Below, piece after piece: positions 7,522 through 15,245 of a DNA stretch of 36,825 nt. The stretch is from IMG/VR virus record IMGVR_UViG_3300020580_000579, positions 1 to 36,825 of that record. One strand, given 5' to 3'. This DNA is from a virus. Position 1 is the first letter of the stretch, and every line of letters starts with the position of its first letter. Below the pieces are notes generated by a model. The model was not told the DNA's origin. It ran no database searches and saw nothing but the letters and a program-made list of their open reading frames with translations. The position numbers and the translations under genes were made by a program.

Positions 7522-7536
7522 CCTAAGAACCGGCCA
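7509..7536 (+). other. Hairpin at the end of the core-binding-domain gene
   Basis: TGGCCGGT (7509-7516) pairs with ACCGGCCA (7529-7536) around a 12-base loop that contains the stop codon of the gene ending at 7521. No T-tract follows, so an intrinsic terminator is doubtful. Confidence 0.35.
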
Positions 7537-7651
7537 ACGCTGCGATTCCTGAGCCGTTGGAGCAACGATCTGAGCCGGTGCCGTCCGGACACACCTCGGC
7601 TTTCCGCTTGTTGAAGTTTGGTATGCTCCCGCAGCGGTGAGGGGTGAGCAA

Positions 7652-7927
7652 ATGTCGAAAGCTTATCTGACGTTTTGGCGGAATCGTGAAGAGCCTCAAG
7701 GCTACAAAGTGGATGTGTCCTTTGACCATGATGCTGCGAAATCTATTCAGTACGGTAGTGAAGAAGAAGCTTGGAGTAATTGTGTGCTTCTGAATAGTTA
7801 TAACATCGCAATCACGTCGCCACAAAGCGAGCAACATTATGTGCGTGATTTTCGCACTGAGAAACAACCATCAGGCTCATTCGCCATCATCTGTGAGTTG
7901 CCTTGGGAACCTCGGGAGCAGACCTGA
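7652..7927 (+). CDS. Hypothetical protein (91 aa)
   Basis: The ATG at 7652 has GAGGGGTGAG about 5 bases upstream, which favours it over a GTG at 7637. The protein starts MSKAYLTFWRNREEPQGYKV and alternates strand-like and helix-like segments, giving a small compact alpha/beta domain with no recognised motif. It is one of two neighbouring plus-strand genes in an element otherwise read leftward, so it probably has its own promoter. Function unknown. Confidence 0.6.
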   Translation: MSKAYLTFWRNREEPQGYKVDVSFDHDAAKSIQYGSEEEAWSNCVLLNSYNIAITSPQSEQHYVRDFRTEKQPSGSFAIICELPWEPREQT

Positions 7928-7943
7928 TGGGGGAGTGTCGGCT

Positions 7944-8126
7944 TCATAGGCTTGCCAACTCTTTGTGCAGGGCCTCGGCTCGGTCCATACGCGCCTTCAA
8001 CTCGGGGTCTTGGTCAACACGTTCCAACATCTCTCGCAGTGCAAGGTTTGCGGCCTTCTCTTGTGTCAGCTTGCGCACCATGCAGAAGTAGCTCAGTTGT
8101 TCCCTGATGTCGATGTCCACAACCAT
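7944..8126 (-). CDS. Small helical protein (60 aa)
   Basis: The start at 8126 is chosen because GGAGAA lies about 7 bases upstream. The protein begins MVVDIDIREQLSYFCMVRKL and continues as two Glu/Arg-rich helices. Its size and charge recall antitoxin-like or ribbon-helix-helix DNA-binding proteins, but no toxin partner is seen. It converges with the plus-strand gene ending at 7927, 16 bases away. Confidence 0.55.
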   Translation of the reverse strand: MVVDIDIREQLSYFCMVRKLTQEKAANLALREMLERVDQDPELKARMDRAEALHKELASL

Positions 8127-8262
8127 TGTTGGTTTCTCCAATCTGAATTGACTTGCCCCCAGCACCGCAAGCTTGCCGGGTTTGCCGGGTCTTGTCGATG
8201 GCACCGAAGGTCAGCGAAGAAAAGGATGACCAAATTTTGAGCATCAACCGCGAAGTACATGG

Positions 8263-8493
8263 TTATTCTTCGACCTTGTTCCCATTCATTTCATGTTCAG
8301 CCAACCAAGCTGCCCATCCTGTTGGTTTACTCGGGTCAGGCAAAGCATGGAACATCATCACCAAGTCTTTTGCGATTTCTGATGTGACAATACCATGCTC
8401 GGGTACGGTGATCGTTGCATCAATCTCTTGTCCAGCTTTCAATTGAATGTCAGCTACCGCAACCAACTTGATCTGTACCTTGTTCTCGCTCAT
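8263..8493 (-). CDS. Hypothetical protein (76 aa)
   Basis: The ATG at 8493 follows AAGGAGAAC by about 5 bases, a strong ribosome-binding site. The longer frame to 8619 overlaps the next gene and lacks one. The protein is MSENKVQIKLVAVADIQLKA, then an acidic alpha/beta sequence. No motif is recognised. It lies downstream of the two-TM protein gene on the same strand and may be co-transcribed with it. Confidence 0.6.
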   Translation of the reverse strand: MSENKVQIKLVAVADIQLKAGQEIDATITVPEHGIVTSEIAKDLVMMFHALPDPSKPTGWAAWLAEHEMNGNKVEE

Positions 8494-8597
8494 TGTTTGT
8501 TCTCCTTGATTGATTTCAACTACCCCATCGCTTCCAGTCGAAGTGAGATGGTTGTTCACTGTGCTTACTGATGCGGCAATATGTTGGAGTTTGGTAT

Positions 8598-9029
8598 TCA
8601 GTCCGGTACTTTGTCCCAACTGACGTATACAAGCGTCTTGTTGTAGACGCTTGCATCACCAGTCTGGGTGCTCACGGTTCTGTCGAAGTGACAATACTTG
8701 TTTCCGATTGGTGCCTTGAAAAACTCGCAGTCATGCGGTTGTGGGTCTATAACCACGTACTGAGTCTCAGTGTTGTACTGCATGGCATAGGCCCAACGGC
8801 TTTTAGGGAAAAATGTTGTGATGTGAGGCCCGATGACCATGGGCAAAACGAGCAACACAAAGGGAAGAACGATAATGACACTCACGATGCCTACGTAAGT
8901 ACGCAACTCGGTGTTGATCTTCGCTCGCAATATTCGCACAACAAAAGGTATTTTGAGGATCAACACTGCAAGCAACACAGGTGATGCACACACGGCAAGA
9001 AAAGCAACGATGATGAGAATGTCTTTCAT
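8598..9029 (-). CDS. Predicted inner-membrane protein with two TM segments (143 aa)
   Basis: Two hydrophobic helices are visible: residues 4-26 (ILIIVAFLAVCASPVLLAVL) and about 46-66 (VGIVSVIIVLPFVLLVLPMV). A short basic loop connects them. A polar C-terminal domain of about 75 residues with two cysteines, probably outside the cytoplasm, follows. GGAAGG precedes the ATG by about 8 bases. No family is recognised. In a prophage such proteins may act at the membrane in lysis or superinfection exclusion, but nothing here proves it. Confidence 0.65.
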   Translation of the reverse strand: MKDILIIVAFLAVCASPVLLAVLILKIPFVVRILRAKINTELRTYVGIVSVIIVLPFVLLVLPMVIGPHITTFFPKSRWAYAMQYNTETQYVVIDPQPHDCEFFKAPIGNKYCHFDRTVSTQTGDASVYNKTLVYVSWDKVPD

Positions 9030-9261
9030 CTCTTAACCTTCCTCTTCCCTGCCTTCGTCACCTTCCCCAACACCTGGTAACGGACAAACTACTGAACTGT
9101 TCGTGTGAGTGGATCGAGGCCTTTATCGTCTGAAATGAAAATTGGTATTGTCGCTTTATGGGAAGGCACTTCGGCGGTTTGTCTATCCGTTTGGTAATTT
9201 GCGCGGCTCGAAGCATCAACGACTTACAACCTGCATCCCATGGTTATCCCACGAGTCATTC

Positions 9262-10014
9262 TTATTTGTCGTCCGTTTCGATTGCTTCAGTTGCATGTTT
9301 GATGCTATACGCGACAAGGATACCTGAGTTGACCAACAGCTGAGTGTCCACGTGTTGACCATTGATCACGACCTTCGCTGTGTCTTCTTTGTATCCCTTC
9401 ACAACCCCTGCAATCCCATATTTGTGCCTGCTGAAATCCCAATACACGACAGGCCCACCTGAGAAGCCGGGGTTATTGAATCCATCAATATAGAGAACAA
9501 CAGCATCGGGGTTACGTGAATCCATGGCTGACATTGTGCCTCGCTTGATGAAGGGAACATTGAAGTTCACCTGAGTGCCAGCCCCGAATTGCGTACTAAT
9601 CTGGTATGGGTATCCGAGAAACCATACCTGCTGACCGAATGCGTAGCCCCCACCGGTATCATCACCAGCTATGTCATAGGGTTTGGGAATCTTTTCATTC
9701 AACTTGAACACAGCAATGTCAACATCATCGGACTTGGGAAAGAGCGTCTTAACTGTTTGCAACGGTTTCCACGTCTTCTCTTGCCACACGTCGATTGTGG
9801 CTTTGGTGACTGGCAGACCTTCAACCATGTGGCGAGCCGTGACCAAATACGCCGTGCCTTTGTGTTCAACTAAGAAGGCAGACCCATACTTGTCCACAGC
9901 GTTATTCTTTATCAATAAGGTCCGCGCTAGAATCTCACCAGGTACAGCATCCTGAGCAGACAACACACAGGCGAGTGAGAGGCATACAAAAGCAAGGATG
10001 GCAGTCTGTCGCAT
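9262..10014 (-). CDS. Secreted trypsin-like serine protease (250 aa)
   Basis: An N-terminal signal peptide (about residues 1-20, ending VLSAQ) directs export. The trypsin/HtrA-type catalytic triad is visible: His62 in VTARHMV, an Asp at 97 or 99 in DVDIAVF, and Ser185 in GFSGGPV. No PDZ domain follows, unlike DegP-type proteases. The closest style is the short chymotrypsin-fold proteases found singly in bacteria. It lies downstream of the left integrase in the accessory part of the element and is probably a cargo gene acting in the periplasm or outside the cell. The substrate is unknown. Confidence 0.85.
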   Translation of the reverse strand: MRQTAILAFVCLSLACVLSAQDAVPGEILARTLLIKNNAVDKYGSAFLVEHKGTAYLVTARHMVEGLPVTKATIDVWQEKTWKPLQTVKTLFPKSDDVDIAVFKLNEKIPKPYDIAGDDTGGGYAFGQQVWFLGYPYQISTQFGAGTQVNFNVPFIKRGTMSAMDSRNPDAVVLYIDGFNNPGFSGGPVVYWDFSRHKYGIAGVVKGYKEDTAKVVINGQHVDTQLLVNSGILVAYSIKHATEAIETDDK

Positions 10015-10105
10015 TGAGGGTATTCCTTCACCACAATTCTACTTGCTGAGCGTCTTCGCTTCCAAAAACTTCATGCCGCGCGACGCTTCCTTAGGGCAGT
10101 GCGTG

Positions 10106-10190
10106 CTAGTAGTGCTGTTCGGTGACTCGCATTGTGGTGTTGCCGAGCATGTCACGAAGCGAAAGGTTGAACGACGGGCGGGCCTCGGTT
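10106..10190 (-). pseudogene. C-terminal remnant of a second tyrosine integrase
   Basis: In a frame different from the intact integrase that ends at 10189, the minus strand encodes NLSLRDMLGNTTMRVTEQHY followed by a TAG at 10106-10108. This matches the C-terminal signature of tyrosine recombinases (typically LGHxTMRVTERY), including the nucleophile Tyr, with the usual His replaced by Asn. No upstream part is present in frame. It is best read as a decayed relic of an earlier integrase at this locus. Chance similarity cannot be excluded without a search. Confidence 0.5.
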
Positions 10191-11394
10191 ACTTGCCGAG
10201 CGTTTTCTGAAATTGCTGCATTCCGGCCAACAAGCCTTGTGGTGTGATTTGCTTTTTGTAGACACGCAAAGTCGTGTCCATGGTCTTATGGCGCAACAAC
10301 GCTTGAGCAACAGCGTAGTTGCCACCTGTCGCTTCAATGACGGCTGTGCAAGCACCTCTGCGACCGGCATACAGGCCCTTCCACGTGACGTCCTTTGCGG
10401 CCTTCGGGGTCTTCTCGCAACGGTCGCACTCTTTTTCACCAATGACGTGCGGCTTGATGACGCGGTTGAGCATATTTGGAAGATCAGCAATCAACCAAGC
10501 GTGAGGCGCAGTGTTGGCACACTTGCTGCGCCACAACTCCAACGGCACGCGCACCTGGTCAATGATGGGGACCGGTGCCATGCGCTCTTTGGTCTTCGGT
10601 GGGCCAACCTTGCCGTGTGACGGTTTGTTGCGGCGAATGTGAATCCAATCCTTATCAACGTCACCCCATTGCAGTCCGGCAACTTCTGCCGGTCCAAGGC
10701 CGAGGAAGCACGACAGGGCAATCACCAACTGAGCATCAACGTGGTCAACCAACGACGTGATGAGGTTTTCTGCCTCTTCCATCGTGTAATGCTCGGTGGG
10801 TTTCAAGTCCTTGCAATCTTTGGGAAGCTTCACGTGCCACGGATTGTCAAAACGCAGGTTGCGCTCGATGGCTTCGCTGAACATCGCAGAGGCCAACGCG
10901 CGAATGTGTTTTAGCGTGTTCTTGCCTTGCTTCGTTTTCAGTGACGAGAGGAAGCGCCGTGCCATTTCAGCGGTGTACTTCTGCAACGTGAGGGTGCCGA
11001 AGTGTTTCTTCAGATGTTGATTCCAAACTTGCTTGAAGCCGCGCACGGTCGAGGCACGCATTCCAGTGCCCTTCCACTTTTCTGACAATGGAGTTTTCTT
11101 GTCTTGACTGTCGCAGTAGGGCAGGTAATGTTGTTCCCAAAAATCAACAACCTTCATATCTTCAGCAGTGATTGCCGGTGCTGTGCTCAGCTTCGTGAGT
11201 TCCTTGTCACGCAGAACCTTGACCGCCTTGCAGGTTGCGGAGTTGTGCTCACGATCTTTGTCAGCAAGCTTCACTGACTTTCGTACTCGCACCAACACCC
11301 CATCGCGGTTCTCTGTTTGATAGAATTGCAAGTACCATGCGTCGTGCTGAAGATATACGTGACCTCTGCCGCGCTCGCCTTTTTTCTGCGTCAT
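10189..11394 (-). CDS. int: Tyrosine-family integrase of the left element (401 aa)
   Basis: The layout is an N-terminal arm/AP2-like segment, a core-binding domain (about residues 83-185) and a catalytic domain (about 200-395). Catalytic elements seen are a basic PPKTKER near 265, an Arg pair in YAGRRGACTA (342-351) at the HxxR box, His369 in LLRHK and the nucleophile Tyr379 in LRVYKKQ. The first catalytic Arg, normally in GLRPxE, is Gly234 (GLGPAEV; codon GGA at 10693-10695), so activity is doubtful or the family varies here. Four cysteines are present, two of them in a CDRCEK insertion before box II. The gene reads away from the tRNA. Confidence 0.9.
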   Translation of the reverse strand: MTQKKGERGRGHVYLQHDAWYLQFYQTENRDGVLVRVRKSVKLADKDREHNSATCKAVKVLRDKELTKLSTAPAITAEDMKVVDFWEQHYLPYCDSQDKKTPLSEKWKGTGMRASTVRGFKQVWNQHLKKHFGTLTLQKYTAEMARRFLSSLKTKQGKNTLKHIRALASAMFSEAIERNLRFDNPWHVKLPKDCKDLKPTEHYTMEEAENLITSLVDHVDAQLVIALSCFLGLGPAEVAGLQWGDVDKDWIHIRRNKPSHGKVGPPKTKERMAPVPIIDQVRVPLELWRSKCANTAPHAWLIADLPNMLNRVIKPHVIGEKECDRCEKTPKAAKDVTWKGLYAGRRGACTAVIEATGGNYAVAQALLRHKTMDTTLRVYKKQITPQGLLAGMQQFQKTLGK

Positions 11395-11412
11395 GCGGTC
11401 ACGTTAACACAT

Positions 11413-11430
11413 TAGCCGACAATAGCCGAC
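11413..11430. repeat. Tandem TAGCCGAC pair ahead of the left integrase
   Basis: TAGCCGAC occurs at 11413-11420 and 11423-11430, 10 bases apart and 19 bases upstream of the integrase ATG (11394). The pair is repeated in inverted orientation at 7177-7195. It could be an arm-type integrase site or an autoregulatory operator. An imperfect inverted repeat (CACCAAGGT / ACCTTTGGTG, 11433-11456) lies next to it. Confidence 0.4.
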
Positions 11431-11450
11431 AGCACCAAGGTGCCATACCT

Positions 11451-11478
11451 TTGGTGTTGCTCGTAAGTTATTTATATT
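11451..11478 (+). promoter_or_regulatory. Predicted tRNA-Met promoter
   Basis: TTGGTG (11451-11456) and TATATT (11473-11478) are separated by 16 bases, with the tRNA starting 19 bases past the -10. This fits a sigma70-type promoter. If the left element ends here, the tRNA may be transcribed from element-derived or junction DNA. Confidence 0.4.
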
Positions 11479-11497
11479 GTGCTGTTTCCCTCACAGT

Positions 11498-11574
11498 GGC
11501 GGTGTAGCTCAGGTGGTTAGAGCGACGGTCTCATAATCCGTAGGTCGTAGGTTCGAGTCCTACCGCCGCCACCA
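11498..11574 (+). tRNA. tRNA-Met (anticodon CAT)
   Basis: The acceptor stem GGCGGTG / CGCCGCC has one G-T pair. A D-loop GCTCAGGTGGTTAGAGC, an anticodon loop CTCATAA (anticodon CAT at 11532-11534), a T-arm GTAGG-TTCGAGT-CCTAC and an encoded CCA end are present. A 27-43 type anticodon stem is formed with a T-T mismatch next to the loop. Elongator rather than initiator Met is likely, because the first acceptor pair is a normal G-C. It is the integration target of the right element, whose integrase gene overlaps its 3' 58 bases on the other strand. Confidence 0.95.
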
Positions 11575-12797
11575 ATTAAATCAGCAAGTTCCGCAATTTC
11601 TCGTTCCTCACCACTTTCCGGCTGATGCGTGGCTGGTGCGGATTGGTGCAGAGTTGTTTCCGCTTCTTGGGCGGGAAGTTCGTCCAACTTGTCGACAAAC
11701 GACACATTTGCGCCCGGAATGAGGTGCCCGTAAGTGTCCACTGTGACCTGAATTGAACTGTGCCCCATCTGTTCCTTCACGTACACAATCGAGGCACCGC
11801 TCTGAATCAGCAGAGAGCCGAACGTATGCCTGAGATCATGAAGCCGGATCTTACGGATTCCAGCCTTCGCCAGCACGGGCAGGAAGATTCGATGGTACAG
11901 GTTGTCGGGGTCAACAATCACGCCATCTGGTGAGCGGAATACTAGGTCGTCCGAGATATCGTTCTTTCCCTTCAGGAACGCTTCTAGCAAGCGCTTGTCC
12001 CGGAGTTCAATCAATGCCCTTCTCAACTCGCGTGAGAGGTCAACACGCCGGCTTCTCTTGCTCTTTGTGGTTGTATGCTCCCGACGAACGTAGTTGTGCT
12101 GCACGATCATGAAGCGATTGGAGTCGCACTCGTCCTTGCCGAACTGGATGTCACCCCACTGCAGAGCCACAAGTTCGCCGCGGCGAAGGCCAGCACGTAG
12201 AGCCGTCAGAAACAGGAGATGGTAGTCCGGACAAACTTCTTTGGCCGCATCGAGAAACAATTTCACTTCGGTCGGCGTTAACGCGACGCCTTTGGTCTCG
12301 GCGGTTTTGGCTGTCCTCGTAAACCTGCCTAGCCGGGCTGCCGGGTTCGATTCCACGAATCCCCCCTCGATAGCATGGTTGAAGATTGCCCGGACGACGC
12401 ATAGGGCGTTACGCACCGTATTGCGCGAAAGATCCTTCGCAATGAGATCGTTGATCAATGCCTTAATGTCATCGCGTTTGACTTCGTCCAGGCGCTTGCT
12501 TCCGATTCGCGGTCGCAAATACTGCGCCAAGACCCCTTCGTAGCCGTCCGCGGTCGACGTCTTGCACTCGATTCGCGCGTAATCCTTAAGCCACCCATCC
12601 GCGTAGCTGCCGAATGTCGGCGTCTGCTTATCACGTTCGGCGAGGAAACCAGTGTCGCCAAGCGCCAGCCGGGCCTCAATCTCGCGACGGACCTTTTCCG
12701 CGGCTTCGCGCGTGCCGACGCACCGATTCTTGCGTCTCCCGTGGTGGTTGCAGTATACGTACCACTTCGTGCCGCGCTTTTTGATCTTCACGCCCAT
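11517..12797 (-). CDS. int: Tyrosine integrase of the right element (426 aa)
   Basis: All catalytic residues are visible: Arg205 in GLRRGEL, Lys in TTKSKRS (about 245), HDLRH with His320 and Arg323, His346 in MGHSS and the nucleophile Tyr356 in VTVDTYGH. The N-terminal arm-binding segment (MGVKIKKRGTKWYVYCN) and core-binding domain (about 60-150) are intact. The last 18 residues (from GGGGRTRTYDLRIMRP on) are encoded antisense to the tRNA gene. This tail is typical of integrases abutting tRNA attachment sites, and the pre-integration protein probably ended differently. It overlaps the excisionase stop (TGATG at 12797). Confidence 0.95.
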   Translation of the reverse strand: MGVKIKKRGTKWYVYCNHHGRRKNRCVGTREAAEKVRREIEARLALGDTGFLAERDKQTPTFGSYADGWLKDYARIECKTSTADGYEGVLAQYLRPRIGSKRLDEVKRDDIKALINDLIAKDLSRNTVRNALCVVRAIFNHAIEGGFVESNPAARLGRFTRTAKTAETKGVALTPTEVKLFLDAAKEVCPDYHLLFLTALRAGLRRGELVALQWGDIQFGKDECDSNRFMIVQHNYVRREHTTTKSKRSRRVDLSRELRRALIELRDKRLLEAFLKGKNDISDDLVFRSPDGVIVDPDNLYHRIFLPVLAKAGIRKIRLHDLRHTFGSLLIQSGASIVYVKEQMGHSSIQVTVDTYGHLIPGANVSFVDKLDELPAQEAETTLHQSAPATHQPESGEEREIAELADLIGGGGRTRTYDLRIMRPSL

Positions 12798-13048
12798 CAG
12801 TTCGTTCCCATCACTCCCGCAACCATGTCGTCCACGATACAGGCAACATCAACCGCTTGCACTCTGTGATTTTCCAACCACTGGTCGAAGGTGCTCCTGC
12901 GAACCAGAAGTTTTGTCCCGACCTGAACCGCCGGCAAGGGATTCGTTGCGCGGTGGATCCAATCGCGCAATGTGCGCTCCGACACACAGGCGTAGCGCTG
13001 GAGCGCTTTCACATCGAGCCATTCGGGTTGTGATCGTTCCTCAGTCAT
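12797..13048 (-). CDS. xis: Excisionase-type HTH protein (83 aa)
   Basis: It has an HTH_17/MerR-like fold: WLDVKALQRYACVSERTLRD (about residues 10-29) and wing VQVGTKLLVRRSTFDQWL (42-59). Such proteins bend attachment-site DNA and switch integrases toward excision. It lies immediately upstream of, and overlaps, the integrase gene and also overlaps the helicase stop (ATGA at 13045-13048). This is the usual xis-int order. A regulator of the same fold without excision activity is possible. Another gene of this fold is at 16322-16525. Confidence 0.8.
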   Translation of the reverse strand: MTEERSQPEWLDVKALQRYACVSERTLRDWIHRATNPLPAVQVGTKLLVRRSTFDQWLENHRVQAVDVACIVDDMVAGVMGTN

Positions 13049-14367
13049 CGATTATCCCGCTCGTAGAACGTTAGCGTCTTCGAGTCGAAATAGACCCGCT
13101 CGTTGCTGACGGGTCCATGTCGCTGCTTCGCGATAATGAGCTCGTCCTCTCCGGTGAAATTGCCGTACTCGTCTACCGGTCTGTAAGTCAAAACGATGAC
13201 GTGCGAATCGTTTTCGAGAGACCCTGTTTCCTTCAAACTGAACTTGTTGGGCCGTGCGTTCTGGTTTCCATCCTTCGGCCGAGATAGTTGGGAAATTGCT
13301 ACGATTGGGACGCCGGTGTCTTTCGCAAGGCTGCGCAGGCCATTTGAAATCTTCGTGAGTCGCTCTTTTTCATCGCGCGCGGGCGCCGAGCACAACTGAA
13401 CGTAGTCGACCAGCAGTAACTGGATCTTCTCCTGGCGTATCAGCAGTCGAGCCTTCGCGAGCAACTTGTGGAGGGTAATCGAACCATCCTCGACGACGAA
13501 AAGCGGCCATTTCCCGACTTCGAACATGACACTGCGAACACGATCCCGGGTATCTCTGTCCAAGTTTCGGGGGTAGCGAATCCGTTGAAACGGGATCCTC
13601 CCTGCGTGCGACCAGAGCCGCTGCAGTAGATCTTCTTTCGCCATTTCGATCGATACGAAGCCAACCGGTATTCCCTCTCGGCAGCTAGCGGCCGCAATCT
13701 GCAGAGCCAGAGCGGTCTTGCCGTCCCCGGTTCGGCCGCCGATTACCCACAATTCACCCTTTCTGATTCCCGTGGTAGCAACATCGATGGGATCAACGCT
13801 CGTCGAAAGGCCAATCAGGTCTCCAGCCCCATCAGCGATGTGCTCCCATTCGGTAAAGACTTGATCCGAGAACGAAAGGATGCGACGTGCCGGCGCTTCG
13901 TCTGAACCTGTTTGGATCTGAAGCATCTGATCACGCAGGTACTCCATGGCGTCGTTGGATGACATCTGATCAGCAATTCCACCGACCACAGCGCTACAGC
14001 CGTGAATTACCTTCCGTTGCGCGGATTTTTCCTTCAGGATGCGCGCGTAGCTCCGAATGGTCGGCCTATCCGGTAGCCCATCAATCAAACCGCTCAGATA
14101 CCCCACATCCCCAACATCCGCCAGTTGCTTCCGGTCCGACAAAAGACTGATAAGCGTCACCAAATCAACCGCGGCGCCCTGGCGCGCAAGTTCCTCCATG
14201 CAGCGATAAATCTTCCGATGGCTATCAAGGAAGAAATCTTCGGCGACGACACCTAGGGCTGCCGACTCATCGTAGGCCGTGAGGTTCATCAGAATCGTGC
14301 CTAACAGCGAGCGCTCGACGACGACATCAGAGGGAAGGCTCTGGATTTCACGCTCTAAGACGCTCAC
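13045..14367 (-). CDS. dnaB: DnaB-family replicative helicase (440 aa)
   Basis: The N-terminal DnaB domain (about residues 12-115, SLLGTILMN ... YLSGLIDGL) is followed by the RecA-fold motor. Walker A is GRTGDGKT (211-218), Walker B LLLVDYVQL (317-325) and the motif III/sensor region AISQLSRPK (357-365), with an EMAKEDLLQRL stretch. The length is near that of cellular DnaB. It starts at GTG 14367 with an AGGAGG about 8 bases upstream and a GTGA overlap with the replisome organiser, so loader and helicase are translated together. It unwinds the element's own DNA at its origin. Confidence 0.95.
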   Translation of the reverse strand: MSVLEREIQSLPSDVVVERSLLGTILMNLTAYDESAALGVVAEDFFLDSHRKIYRCMEELARQGAAVDLVTLISLLSDRKQLADVGDVGYLSGLIDGLPDRPTIRSYARILKEKSAQRKVIHGCSAVVGGIADQMSSNDAMEYLRDQMLQIQTGSDEAPARRILSFSDQVFTEWEHIADGAGDLIGLSTSVDPIDVATTGIRKGELWVIGGRTGDGKTALALQIAAASCREGIPVGFVSIEMAKEDLLQRLWSHAGRIPFQRIRYPRNLDRDTRDRVRSVMFEVGKWPLFVVEDGSITLHKLLAKARLLIRQEKIQLLLVDYVQLCSAPARDEKERLTKISNGLRSLAKDTGVPIVAISQLSRPKDGNQNARPNKFSLKETGSLENDSHVIVLTYRPVDEYGNFTGEDELIIAKQRHGPVSNERVYFDSKTLTFYERDNR

Positions 14368-15245
14368 TGCACGCCTCCTGCCCGTCGCTCCTGAAGTATC
14401 TTTTCGCTCGCGGGAACGTAGGTGGCTGGCAACTTCGTCGCCGAAGCGGCAGAAGACTGACGGTCAAGGCCCATTTTCAACTCGAGTTGATCGAACTTTT
14501 TTCGGAGTGACTCCATACTCAACACGTTGGCCATCCAAAACTCGTCGCGTTGCGCCCACCGGATCACCTTCTCAATCTGCTCCGAGCTCCGTTTGTCACG
14601 GTCCAGCATTCTCTGCGCTGTCACAGCCCAGTTGCGTTCCTGGGCAGCAGTGATGCGGCAGTTGGGTTTATTGCGAAGGATTTCCGATTTCAAGAGGGCG
14701 GAGAGCCTGCACGCTTGTTGAGAGGGCAGTCGGGTTATTTTCTGCTGAGTGGGAGTAGTCGCCTCGTCTGAACTACAAACCAGTTCAGACGAAGAGGTTT
14801 TGTCAGGAATCAGAGAATCAGGAATCAGAGAATCAGAGCGTTTCGCTTGCGTGGACTCACCGTATTCTAACGGTGGTTTAACCGTTAACTCTCCGTTGGG
14901 TGGCAAGTCTATGTTTTTGCAGGGAGGAGCCGGGAGTTTCGACTCGCGCTCTGTGTGGTGCGGTGACTGGTGCTTCTCGAAGTTTAAAACCTGAATCAGA
15001 GCAGCGCCGTCGACCACGTAGCGAGTGATAAAACCCTCACGTTCTAGCACGGTGAGATAACCGTTAACGTCCACACCTTCACGGTACGGGAAAAGCTCGC
15101 CTTTGATGCGGATCGGACGGTCTTCGAGGCGGCCGCGTTTGTCGGCTAGCATCCAGAGACCCTCGAATGTCAATTGGATCAAGGGATCGAGCATCCCGAG
15201 AATCTCGTTCTTGAAGAACCCCGGCTTGATGTTGCGCGATCTCAT
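14364..15245 (-). CDS. Phage replisome organiser / helicase loader-like protein (293 aa)
   Basis: The N-terminal 100 residues (KPGFFKNEILGMLDPLIQLT ... VLNFEKHQ) match the winged-helix replication-initiation domain common in phages. A Ser/Pro-rich linker with a duplicated DSLIP follows. The C-terminal region (AVTAQRMLDRDKRSSEQIEK ... FWMANVLSMESLRKKF, about 207-252) has the DnaT/DnaD-like helicase-loading pattern. It is followed, with a 4-base overlap, by DnaB. The linker is encoded by a hairpin plus tandem 15-mers (14765-14839), so the origin may lie inside this gene as in lambdoid phages. Confidence 0.85.
   Translation of the reverse strand: MRSRNIKPGFFKNEILGMLDPLIQLTFEGLWMLADKRGRLEDRPIRIKGELFPYREGVDVNGYLTVLEREGFITRYVVDGAALIQVLNFEKHQSPHHTERESKLPAPPCKNIDLPPNGELTVKPPLEYGESTQAKRSDSLIPDSLIPDKTSSSELVCSSDEATTPTQQKITRLPSQQACRLSALLKSEILRNKPNCRITAAQERNWAVTAQRMLDRDKRSSEQIEKVIRWAQRDEFWMANVLSMESLRKKFDQLELKMGLDRQSSAASATKLPATYVPASEKILQERRAGGVQ
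14765..14839. repeat. Origin-like cluster: 11-bp hairpin and tandem 15-mers inside the initiator gene
   Basis: TCGTCTGAACT (14765-14775) pairs perfectly with AGTTCAGACGA (14783-14793). Next come two exact copies of TCAGGAATCAGAGAA (14804-14818 and 14819-14833) and a partial third (TCAGAG, 14834-14839). A further 7-bp inverted repeat, TAACGGT / ACCGTTA, lies at 14869-14888. Iterons plus a hairpin within an initiator gene is the arrangement of lambda-type phage origins. Simple low-complexity coding of the linker is the alternative. Confidence 0.5.
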
